This document shows, one piece after another, positions 57,705 through 64,000 of a DNA stretch of 64,000 bases. The DNA is from Acidiphilium sp. PA (GTDB lineage: Bacteria > Pseudomonadota > Alphaproteobacteria > Acetobacterales > Acetobacteraceae): assembly GCF_026191915.1 (NCBI RefSeq), contig NZ_JAIMBY010000001.1, forward strand, positions 682,001 through 746,000, given 5' to 3'. Position numbers and translations under genes: made by a program. Each line of letters starts with the position of its first letter. Within the stretch, counting starts at the first letter, position 1. Under the pieces are notes generated by a model, which worked only from the letters and a program-made list of their open reading frames with translations, was not told the origin of the DNA and searched no databases.

Positions 57705-58480
57705 TCAGACGACGATCGGGTGGCTGGCGCCGTCCATGGAGATGTTGACGCCGGTGATGTAGCTGGCGCGGTCGGAGGCGAGGAAGAGGGCGGCGTTTGC
57801 GATATCCTCGGGGGTTGCCATGCGGCCGAGCGGGATGCGGGCGATGCCGCGGGTTCGGGCTTCATCGATGGTGATGCCGGCGAGGCGTGCGTCGGAGGCG
57901 AGGCCTTCGTTGACGCGGTCGGTATCGGTCAGGCCGGGGTTGAGGCCGACGACGCGCAGGCCACGTGGGGCGTAGGCGGTGGCGAGGCCGGCGGTTGCGA
58001 GCATGAGGGCGGCGTTGGCGGCGCCCCCGGCGAGGTGGACGGGCGAGGCGATTTTGCCGCCGGCGCCGATGATGTTGATGATGACGCCGTGGCCGCGTGC
58101 CGCCATGCGTTTCACCACGGGATCGATCACGTTGATGTAGCTGAAGTATTTCGCGTCCATCGCCGCGCGCCAGTGGGCGGGTGTGAGGTCGTCGGGCGGG
58201 GTGCGTTTTGCGGCGCCGGCGCTGTTGACCAGGATATCGATCGGGCCGAGGCGGGCTTCGACCTGGGCGACCATTGTGGCGGCCGCCTCCGCATCGATCA
58301 GGTCGGCGCGAAGCCGAGGGCCGCGGGGATGGTGTGCAGGGCGGCGTCGAGATTGGCCTGATTGCGCGAGCAGATCGCGACGCGGGCGCCTTCCTGCGCG
58401 AAGGCGGTGGCGCAGGCGAGGCCGATGCCTTTGGAGCCGCCGGTGATGAGGACGCGTTTGCCGTCAAGGGTGAGGTTCAT
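57705..58480 (-). pseudogene. SDR family protein, frameshifted
   Basis: Two overlapping frames encode one SDR. The first (58480 down to 58298) reads [20 protein letters not shown] and stops after AALGFAPT. The second contains [20 protein letters not shown] then GPIDILVNSAG and runs to the end. Adding one base near 58309-58313 would restore [14 protein letters not shown], so a single-base loss is the simplest explanation. The active-site region (INIIGAGG...AGGAANAAL) also lacks the usual Ser, Tyr and Lys at aligned positions. It starts 4 bp after the hydrolase-fold gene. It may be a real pseudogene or a sequencing error. Confidence 0.8.
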
Positions 58481-58484
58481 CGGG

Positions 58485-59258
58485 TCAGATCATCCTTTCG
58501 ATCAGGCTGGCGATCAGGGTGGGGTCCTGGAGTTGCGGGACGTGGGCGAGGCCGGGGAGAATGTCGAGCGTGGCGGCGGGCAGTGCATCCGCCAGGGCTT
58601 CGGCCATGGCGGGCGGGGTGGCCTGGTCTTCCGCGCCGACCAGGATGCGGGTTCGGGCGGTGATGCGGGCGATGTCGCCGGTCAGGTCGAGGGTTTCCAG
58701 TGCCGCGCAGGCGGCGGCGAACTGGGCGGGGTTGGTGTGCAGGAAGGCCGACCGCCGTTGTTCGATCAGATCGGGGTGATCGGCGCGGAAGGCGGCGCCG
58801 AACAGGCGGGCCATGGCGGTATCGGCGATCGCTTGCAGGCCTTTGGCGGCCGCGACCTCGCGCATGGTGCGAAAGGCGGCGCGGCCCGGATCGGAGAAGC
58901 GCAGCCCGGCGCCGATCAGGACCATGGCGCCGACGCGGGCGGGGTGATCGAGCGCGAGGCGCAGGGCGAGGAAGCTGCCGAAGCCGTTGCCGACGATCAG
59001 CGGTGCGGCGGGGAGTGCCAGCGCGGCGATGGTTTCGGCGAGGGCCGTGGCGATCGGGGCGAGGCCACCCTCGATCGGCGGCAGGTCGGCGAAGCCCGGC
59101 AGGTCGAGCACGATGGTTTCGGCGCGGCGCGCGAGCAGCGGCGTGACGCCGGCCCAGCTTGAGGCGTCGGCCAGCAGCGAGTGCAGGAAAATGATCGGCC
59201 GGCCGGTGCCGGTGCGGTGCACGCCGAGGCGCGGATGCGTGAAAACATGGTCGGTCAT
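58485..59258 (-). CDS. Alpha/beta hydrolase-fold protein lacking the nucleophile serine
   Basis: A 257-residue alpha/beta-hydrolase fold protein: oxyanion region [16 protein letters not shown], acid [12 protein letters not shown] and catalytic His [11 protein letters not shown] are all conserved. The nucleophile elbow, normally GxSxG, reads VGNGFGSF, with Gly in place of Ser. Thus it may be a non-hydrolytic family member, a lyase- or binding-type protein, or use another residue. It is the first gene of the minus-strand arm of the catabolic locus, divergent from the GntR regulator. Confidence 0.85.
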   Translation of the reverse strand: MTDHVFTHPRLGVHRTGTGRPIIFLHSLLADASSWAGVTPLLARRAETIVLDLPGFADLPPIEGGLAPIATALAETIAALALPAAPLIVGNGFGSFLALRLALDHPARVGAMVLIGAGLRFSDPGRAAFRTMREVAAAKGLQAIADTAMARLFGAAFRADHPDLIEQRRSAFLHTNPAQFAAACAALETLDLTGDIARITARTRILVGAEDQATPPAMAEALADALPAATLDILPGLAHVPQLQDPTLIASLIERMI

Positions 59259-59279
59259 CGTCTCTCCCTGTTCTGTCGC

Positions 59280-59287
59280 GATATATC
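59280..59287. promoter_or_regulatory. Candidate operator half of a pair (GATATATC)
   Basis: Palindrome GATATATC in CGCGATATATCAAT, 22 bp upstream of the hydrolase-fold gene start. It repeats the core of the perfect palindrome at 59353. Two copies in one divergent spacer next to a GntR/FCD gene suggest its binding sites. Confidence 0.55.
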
Positions 59288-59352
59288 AATGTCGATGCTA
59301 GCGGATAAGTTTCATGAGTTACAGGCTCTAAATCCTGCTTGTTTTTTCGACC

Positions 59353-59364
59353 GTGATATATCAC
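59353..59364. promoter_or_regulatory. Candidate GntR-family operator GTGATATATCAC
   Basis: A perfect 12-bp palindrome 22 bp upstream of the regulator's ATG. It shares GATATATCA with the site at 59280. Its position fits autoregulation and control of both divergent arms; that is inference. Confidence 0.6.
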
Positions 59365-59385
59365 AAAAGAAAACGGGGGTTCCAG

Positions 59386-60018
59386 ATGTTGATGCGAACG
59401 AGCGTCTATGCCGCGCTGAAGGACGACATCATCGCCTGCCGCCTGATGCCCGGCACCGAGTTGCGCGAGCCGGACATCGCGGCGCGCTACGGTGTTGGCC
59501 GCTCGCCGTTGCGCGAGGCGCTGCTGCGGCTGGAGGCCGAGGGTCTCGTGGTGATCGTGCCGCGCCAGTCCTGCCGGGTCGCGCCGATTTCGCTGCGCGA
59601 TGCGGCCGATATGTTCGGCCTGCGCCGGGTGCTGGAGCCCGAGGCGGCGCGGCTGGTGGCGCGCACGGCCGACGATGCGGCGCGCACGCGCCTGCGCGCG
59701 GTGGCGGCGGGCGATGAGGCGGCGGATTTCATCGATGACAACCGGCGGTTCCATTGCACCCTCGCCTCGCTGGCGCCGAACCGCCGGCTGGCGGCGTCCT
59801 GCGTCGAGATCATCGAGCAATCGGATCGGCTGGTGCGGGTCAGCCTCGCTCAGATCGAGGGACGGCGGCCTGATCTGCTGATCGGCGAACATCGGGCCAT
59901 CGCGGAGGCGGTGGTGCGGGGCGACGCGCGCACGGCGGCACGGCTGTTGCGGGCGCATATCGATGCGGCCGAGACGCGGGTGCTTTCGGCATTGCGGCGG
60001 GCCGCCGTGATCGACTGA
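59386..60018 (+). CDS. GntR family regulator, FCD subfamily
   Basis: A 210-residue repressor-type protein. The N-terminal winged helix is typical (ALKDDIIACRLMPGTELREP, DIAARYGVGRSPLREALLRL). The all-helical FCD ligand domain follows with metal-type residues (DDNRRFHCTLA, IGEHRAIAEAVVRGD, LRAHIDAAE). FCD regulators bind organic acids. ATG at 59386 with a GGGGG leader; an ATG upstream at 59353 lies inside the palindrome frame and is less likely. Confidence 0.9.
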   Translation: MLMRTSVYAALKDDIIACRLMPGTELREPDIAARYGVGRSPLREALLRLEAEGLVVIVPRQSCRVAPISLRDAADMFGLRRVLEPEAARLVARTADDAARTRLRAVAAGDEAADFIDDNRRFHCTLASLAPNRRLAASCVEIIEQSDRLVRVSLAQIEGRRPDLLIGEHRAIAEAVVRGDARTAARLLRAHIDAAETRVLSALRRAAVID

Positions 60019-60071
60019 ACGGTGGACGGCACCATCAATCAATAAAAATCGAGGAGCGGGAGAGAACGACA

Positions 60072-61424
60072 ATGGATCAGGTAACGGCACAGGACCCGGC
60101 GCTGATGGGGGTTTCGGCGGGGGCGCGGCTCGATCGGCTGCCGATCGGGGCGTTTCACCGCCGCGTCATGCTGCTGATCGGCATTGGCATGTTTTTCGAC
60201 GGGTTCGATATCTATATCGCGGCGACGGTGCTGGGGGCGACGATCCGCAGCGGGTTCGCCACCCTGCCGCAGGCCGCACTGTTCGTGTCGGCAACCTTCG
60301 TGGGGATGATGCTGGGGTCCGTGGTCACCGGGTTTCTGGGCGACCGGTTCGGCCGGCGCTTCACCTATCAGGCCAATCTGGCGATTTTCGGCCTCGCCTC
60401 GCTTGCTGCCGCGTTTGCGCCGGGCATGGGGGTGCTGATCGCGCTGCGCTTCGTGATGGGGTTCGGCCTCGGCGCCGAGAATGTGGTGGGATATTCGACC
60501 CTGACCGAGTTCATCCCGCCGGCGGCACGCGGCCGCTGGCTCGGCATGATGGCGGTGATCGTGGTGACCGGCCTGCCGGTTTCGGCCCTGCTGGGTTATG
60601 CGCTGGTGCCGCATTTCGGCTGGCGGATCATGTTCGTCCTCGGCGGCATCGGCGCGCTGTTCGTATGGCAGGCGCGCAAGGCGCTGCCGGAATCGCCGCG
60701 CTGGCTGCAAACCGTCGGGCGGGATGCGGAGGCCGAAGCACTGCTCGGGCGGATCGAGGCAGAAGCATCCGGCGGCGCGCCGCTGCCGCCGCCGGCGCTC
60801 GGCAGCGCGGTGCCGCTGCAACCGTTTTCGGCCCTGTTCGCACCGCCGTTGCTCGCTCGCCTGGTGCTTGGGTGCATAGCGCTGATCGTGATCAACACAT
60901 TGATCTATGGGTTCATCACCTGGCTGCCGACCTTCATGGTCAAGCAGGGGCTGAGCGTTGCGCAGAGCTTCGGCTATGCCGTGCTGATGGCGCTGGGCGC
61001 GCCGATCGGCTCGGCGATCGGCGCGTTCGGGGCGGATCGCTGGGGGCGCAAGCCGTGCATCGTCGTGGCGTGTGCCCTCGCGATCGTGTTCGGCGCGATC
61101 TATCCGTTCGTGCGCGATCCGGCGTTTCTGCCGGTGGTCGGTTTCGCTCTGACCATTCCGATCTATATCCTGGTGGCCATGCTGTTCGCGATCTACATCC
61201 CCGAATTGTTCCCCACCGAGATCCGGCTGCGTGCCGCCGGCATCTGCAACATGTTCGGGCGCGGGGCGACCATCATCACGCCGTTCATGGTGATCCGGCT
61301 GTTCGCCGATTATGGCGTGAAGGGCGTGCTGGGCATGATGATCGGGCTGCTGCTCGCGCTGATCGTGGCGGTGCTGGTGCTGGGGGTCGAGACCCGGCAG
61401 CGCCGGCTGGAGGCGATTGCCTGA
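60072..61424 (+). CDS. MFS transporter (organic acid/aromatic type)
   Basis: A 12-helix major facilitator protein of 450 residues. The first helix motif FFDGFDIYIAATVLG is typical of the acid:H+ symporter and sugar-porter-like groups. The loop 2-3 motif GDRFGRRF, the loop 4 LTEFIPPAARGRWLG and PELFPTEIRLRAAG near helix 11 are also present. It is followed after one base by the molybdenum hydroxylase subunit, so it likely imports that enzyme's substrate. Substrate not identifiable. Confidence 0.9.
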   Translation: MDQVTAQDPALMGVSAGARLDRLPIGAFHRRVMLLIGIGMFFDGFDIYIAATVLGATIRSGFATLPQAALFVSATFVGMMLGSVVTGFLGDRFGRRFTYQANLAIFGLASLAAAFAPGMGVLIALRFVMGFGLGAENVVGYSTLTEFIPPAARGRWLGMMAVIVVTGLPVSALLGYALVPHFGWRIMFVLGGIGALFVWQARKALPESPRWLQTVGRDAEAEALLGRIEAEASGGAPLPPPALGSAVPLQPFSALFAPPLLARLVLGCIALIVINTLIYGFITWLPTFMVKQGLSVAQSFGYAVLMALGAPIGSAIGAFGADRWGRKPCIVVACALAIVFGAIYPFVRDPAFLPVVGFALTIPIYILVAMLFAIYIPELFPTEIRLRAAGICNMFGRGATIITPFMVIRLFADYGVKGVLGMMIGLLLALIVAVLVLGVETRQRRLEAIA

Positions 61425-61425
61425 C

Positions 61426-63738
61426 ATGGATCGATCGATGCTGAACCACCGCCCGACCCAATCCGAACGCGACCGCACCCGCTGGGTGACCGGGGCGGGG
61501 CGCTACACTGCCGATATCGCGGTGCCGGAGGCGCTGAGCGCAAGCTTTCTGCGCTCTCCGCACGCCCATGCCGAGATCGTTTCGATCGATACCAGCGCCG
61601 CCCTTGCGATGCCGGGCGTGATCGCCGTGCTGACCGGGGCGGATTGCGCGGACGCCGGCTTTGGCAATTTCCGTGGCCTGATGCGCTACGGGGCTGACGG
61701 GCCGCATCCGTTGATCGTGCCGTTCCGCCCGGTGCTGGCGCTGGAGCGGGTGCGCCATGTCGGCGAGGCGGTCGCCTGCGTCGTTGCGACCAGTGAGAGC
61801 GTAGCACTCGATGCGGGCGAGGCGATTGCGGTGACCTATCGTGATCTGCCCGCGGTGATCGGGATCGATGCGGCCGGCGGGGCCGATATGCCGCCCATTC
61901 ATGCGCAGGCGCCGCAGAACCTCGCGTTCGCGCATCAGGCCGGCGATGCCGTGGCGGTGCGGGCCGCGTTCGACGCGGCGACGACCGTGGTGGCGACGGC
62001 GTTCGACCTGCCGCGCCTCGCCCCGACCACAATGGAATTGCGCGGCATCATCGCCCGTTACGACGAGGCGGCGGGGATTTATCATCTGATCACGCCGCAT
62101 CAGGGCATCAACGAAATCCGGGCCGATCTGGCTGCGGTGCTGAACGTGCCGGAGGGCCGGATCAGCATCGAGCTGCCCGATGTCGGCGGCGGGTTCGGCG
62201 CGCGCAGCCCGGCCTATCCCGAACATGCCGCCCTGTTGCTCGCGGCGCGCCGCACCGGGCGGGCGGTGCGCTGGATCGCGAGCCGGAGCGAGGCGTTTCT
62301 GACCGATTACTACGGCCGCAGCACCCGGCTCGCCGGGCGCCTCGCGCTCGATGCGGCCGGGCGGTTCACCGCGCTCGAGATTACGTATGAAACCGATCTG
62401 GGCGCGTATATCACCACCGTTGGTGCCTTCGTGAACGTGCACAATCCGCTGATGAGCGGCAGCGGCACGTATGGCATTCCGGCGATTGCCGCGCATTTCC
62501 GCCAGTATTTCACCAATACCGGCCCGATCGGGCCGTATCGCGGTGCCGGACGGCCGGATGTGGCGCTGCTGATCGAGCGGCTGGTCGATCGTGCCGCGAG
62601 GGCGCTGGGGGCGGACCCGTTGGACCTGCGCCGCCTGAATGCGATTCCGCGCGCGGCGTTTCCCTACCGCACCGCGCTGGGGTCGACCTATGACAGCGCG
62701 GATTATGCCGCCCTGATCGATGCGGCGCATCAGGCCTCGGACTGGGACGGGTTTGCCGCGCGGCGCACCGAGGCACAGGCGCGGGGGCGGTTGCGGGGGC
62801 GTGGCGTGGCGCTGTTCACCGAAATCGCCGGCGGCGGTGCCGCGACGCGGGACGAGGCGCGGGTGGTTCTGGGCGTGACGGATGGGCGGGCGACCGCGCG
62901 GATCGAAACCGTGACCGGCGGCAGCGGCCAGAGCCAGGCCGAGACCTATGCGTTCATTCTGGCCGAACGGCTCGGCATGGACCCCGCCGATATCGAACTC
63001 GCCGCGAGCCCGGCGCATTCAATGCTGCATGGCGGCGGCTCGATCGGGTCGCGGTCGACGCTGAGCGCCGGCAGCGCGATCGCCGATGCGGGCGAGCAAC
63101 TGCGCGGTCATCTGCTGGCCGCCGCCGGACTGCGGGCCAATGCGCCGCCCGCGGAGTTGAGCATGGCGGGTGGCGCGATCTGCCGGCCGGATGGCAGCGT
63201 GGTGATGACGCTGGCCGAGGCGATTGCCGCTGCCGATGCGCCGCTCGATGTGGTGGGCGCGGTGCCGGTATCGTCGAGCTTTCCATCGGGCTGCCATGTC
63301 GCAGAGGTCGAGATCGACCCGCAGACCGGGCTGGCCGCGCTGGTGCGCTATGTCGCGATCGATGATTCCGGCGTCGTGCTCAATCCGATCGTGGCGGAGG
63401 GGCAGATCCATGGCGGCATCGTGCAGGGTTTGGGCGAAGTGTTCGGCGAGGCGATGCAGTATGACGAAACCGGCCAGGTGCTGACGGGCAGCTTCATGGA
63501 CTATACGATGCCGCGCGCCGCCGATGTGCCGAATTTCGTCACCGGGGACCGCCCGACCGCATCGCCCAACAATCCGCTCGGCGTCAAAGGCCTGGGCGAG
63601 GCCGGCACGACCGGCGCGCTCGCCGCCGCGGCCAACGCGTTCGCCGATGCGCTGGCGATGGTCGGCGCCGAACTGCCGGCATTTCCCTGCACGGCGCACA
63701 ACGTCTGGCGCAGCATCCGTGCGGCGGGATCGGCCTGA
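61426..63738 (+). CDS. Xanthine dehydrogenase/CO dehydrogenase-type molybdopterin-binding large subunit
   Basis: A 770-residue large subunit of the molybdenum hydroxylase family, which hydroxylates heteroaromatics, aldehydes or purines. The N-terminal half has WVTGAGRYTADI and RHVGEAVACVVA. The molybdopterin half has DVGGGFGAR, GPYRGAGRPD, TGGSGQSQAE and the catalytic Glu in GLGEAGTTGA near the C-terminus. ATG at 61426, one base after the MFS stop. The 2Fe-2S and FAD subunits that normally accompany it are absent on both sides, so it must borrow partners encoded elsewhere or be nonfunctional alone. Confidence 0.9.
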   Translation: MDRSMLNHRPTQSERDRTRWVTGAGRYTADIAVPEALSASFLRSPHAHAEIVSIDTSAALAMPGVIAVLTGADCADAGFGNFRGLMRYGADGPHPLIVPFRPVLALERVRHVGEAVACVVATSESVALDAGEAIAVTYRDLPAVIGIDAAGGADMPPIHAQAPQNLAFAHQAGDAVAVRAAFDAATTVVATAFDLPRLAPTTMELRGIIARYDEAAGIYHLITPHQGINEIRADLAAVLNVPEGRISIELPDVGGGFGARSPAYPEHAALLLAARRTGRAVRWIASRSEAFLTDYYGRSTRLAGRLALDAAGRFTALEITYETDLGAYITTVGAFVNVHNPLMSGSGTYGIPAIAAHFRQYFTNTGPIGPYRGAGRPDVALLIERLVDRAARALGADPLDLRRLNAIPRAAFPYRTALGSTYDSADYAALIDAAHQASDWDGFAARRTEAQARGRLRGRGVALFTEIAGGGAATRDEARVVLGVTDGRATARIETVTGGSGQSQAETYAFILAERLGMDPADIELAASPAHSMLHGGGSIGSRSTLSAGSAIADAGEQLRGHLLAAAGLRANAPPAELSMAGGAICRPDGSVVMTLAEAIAAADAPLDVVGAVPVSSSFPSGCHVAEVEIDPQTGLAALVRYVAIDDSGVVLNPIVAEGQIHGGIVQGLGEVFGEAMQYDETGQVLTGSFMDYTMPRAADVPNFVTGDRPTASPNNPLGVKGLGEAGTTGALAAAANAFADALAMVGAELPAFPCTAHNVWRSIRAAGSA

Positions 63739-63747
63739 TCGTGATGC

Positions 63748-63999
63748 CTATTTGAGTTGGCTGTCCTTGCTGCCGCGCCGGTTGAAGCCGATGGTGGCCG
63801 GGCGCTGGTCGGCGGCGGACTGGCAGGCGATGCAGGTTCGCACGCCGGGCATGGCGTTGCGGCGCGCCTGGGGAATGGGTTCGCCGCATTCGACGCAATG
63901 GGTCTGACCCGCGCCGGTCGGCATGCGGGCGCGGGCGCGCATGACTTCGTCCTTCACGGTATCGTCGATCTGGTCCTGTACCGCCCCGTCCGGGGCCCA
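63748..63999 (-). CDS. DksA/TraR C4-type zinc-finger protein, YbiI-like (5' partial)
   Basis: The frame is open to the window edge and reads WAPDGAVQDQIDDTVKDEV, then a C4 finger CVECGEPIPQARRNAMPGVR TC..C and NRRGSKDSQLK at the end, matching YbiI-type proteins almost block by block. At least 83 residues are present, with the first few missing past the right edge. A GTG at 63957 is an internal codon, not the start. Family members resemble DksA fingers, but their own function is unclear. Convergent with the molybdenum hydroxylase gene, 9 bp away. Confidence 0.85.
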   Translation of the reverse strand, partial: WAPDGAVQDQIDDTVKDEVMRARARMPTGAGQTHCVECGEPIPQARRNAMPGVRTCIACQSAADQRPATIGFNRRGSKDSQLK

Positions 64000-64000
64000 G

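Noticed and set aside
60039-63018. Long minus-strand frames opposite the MFS and molybdenum hydroxylase genes
   Set aside because: Antisense artefacts with Arg/His/Gln-rich composition.

Overview
The window looks like a chromosomal segment of a high-GC alphaproteobacterium. I favour the Acetobacteraceae (Acidiphilium/Acidisphaera-like). The reasons are the very GC-rich coding bias, the alphaproteobacterial rplKAJL-rpoBC block, a GspM-type-b type II secretion operon, DUF1285 and D-erythronate dehydrogenase genes, and a family of T-rich intergenic palindromes that I associate with this group. The family-level placement is inference. No rRNA, tRNA, CRISPR array, complete insertion sequence or prophage is visible.

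Layout. (1) 1-4003 (+): five tightly overlapping genes (GT2 glycosyltransferase, acyl-CoA dehydrogenase, PIG-L deacetylase, NodS-like methyltransferase, nucleoside deaminase) that look like a small glycoconjugate pathway. (2) 4329-9978: a small secreted protein (+), then comEC, an SDR and denD on the minus strand, then a PEP-CTERM protein behind an AT-rich spacer. (3) 10286-24818: a type II secretion system. gspE-F-H-I-J-L-M-(C/N-like)-D-K run as one minus-strand operon that ends in an acyltransferase. The prepilin peptidase is divergent, and gspG stands apart beyond a ferritin-like protein and beside a divergent lytic transglycosylase. (4) 24886-31272 (+): an FkbM methyltransferase, a 1527-residue protein with three glycosyltransferase domains fused to a second FkbM domain, and a sulfotransferase-like protein; probably surface polysaccharide or protein glycosylation. 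(5) 31367-42677 (-): rplK-rplA-rplJ-rplL-rpoB-rpoC, with palindromic repeats inside the ribosomal-protein part and a strong terminator after rpoC.

(6) 42898-47197: an accessory patch. It holds an AT-richer trypsin-like protease directly upstream of rplK, a remnant of a REP-associated transposase, a two-gene pair resembling a Tae1-type peptidoglycan amidase effector with a periplasmic immunity partner, an O-methyltransferase and a PRC-barrel-like secreted protein. (7) 47518-57394: a proline/arginine-rich unknown (+), cca, a CoA-type NUDIX hydrolase and DUF1285 (-), then the divergent moxR-DUF58-DUF4159-vWA operon (+). (8) 57399-57698: a 300-bp nested-palindrome element with about 31-bp terminal inverted repeats. 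(9) 57705-63738: a divergent catabolic locus with a GntR/FCD regulator between two GATATATC palindromes. To its left are an alpha/beta hydrolase-fold protein and a frameshifted SDR, both lacking canonical catalytic residues. To its right are an MFS transporter and an orphan molybdenum hydroxylase large subunit. (10) A YbiI-type zinc-finger protein runs off the right edge.

The strongest candidates for something not described before are the Tae1-like amidase/immunity pair without a visible secretion system, the Nod-factor-like enzyme set at the left edge, the intergenic palindrome family inside the ribosomal operon, and the paired enzymes with missing catalytic residues.
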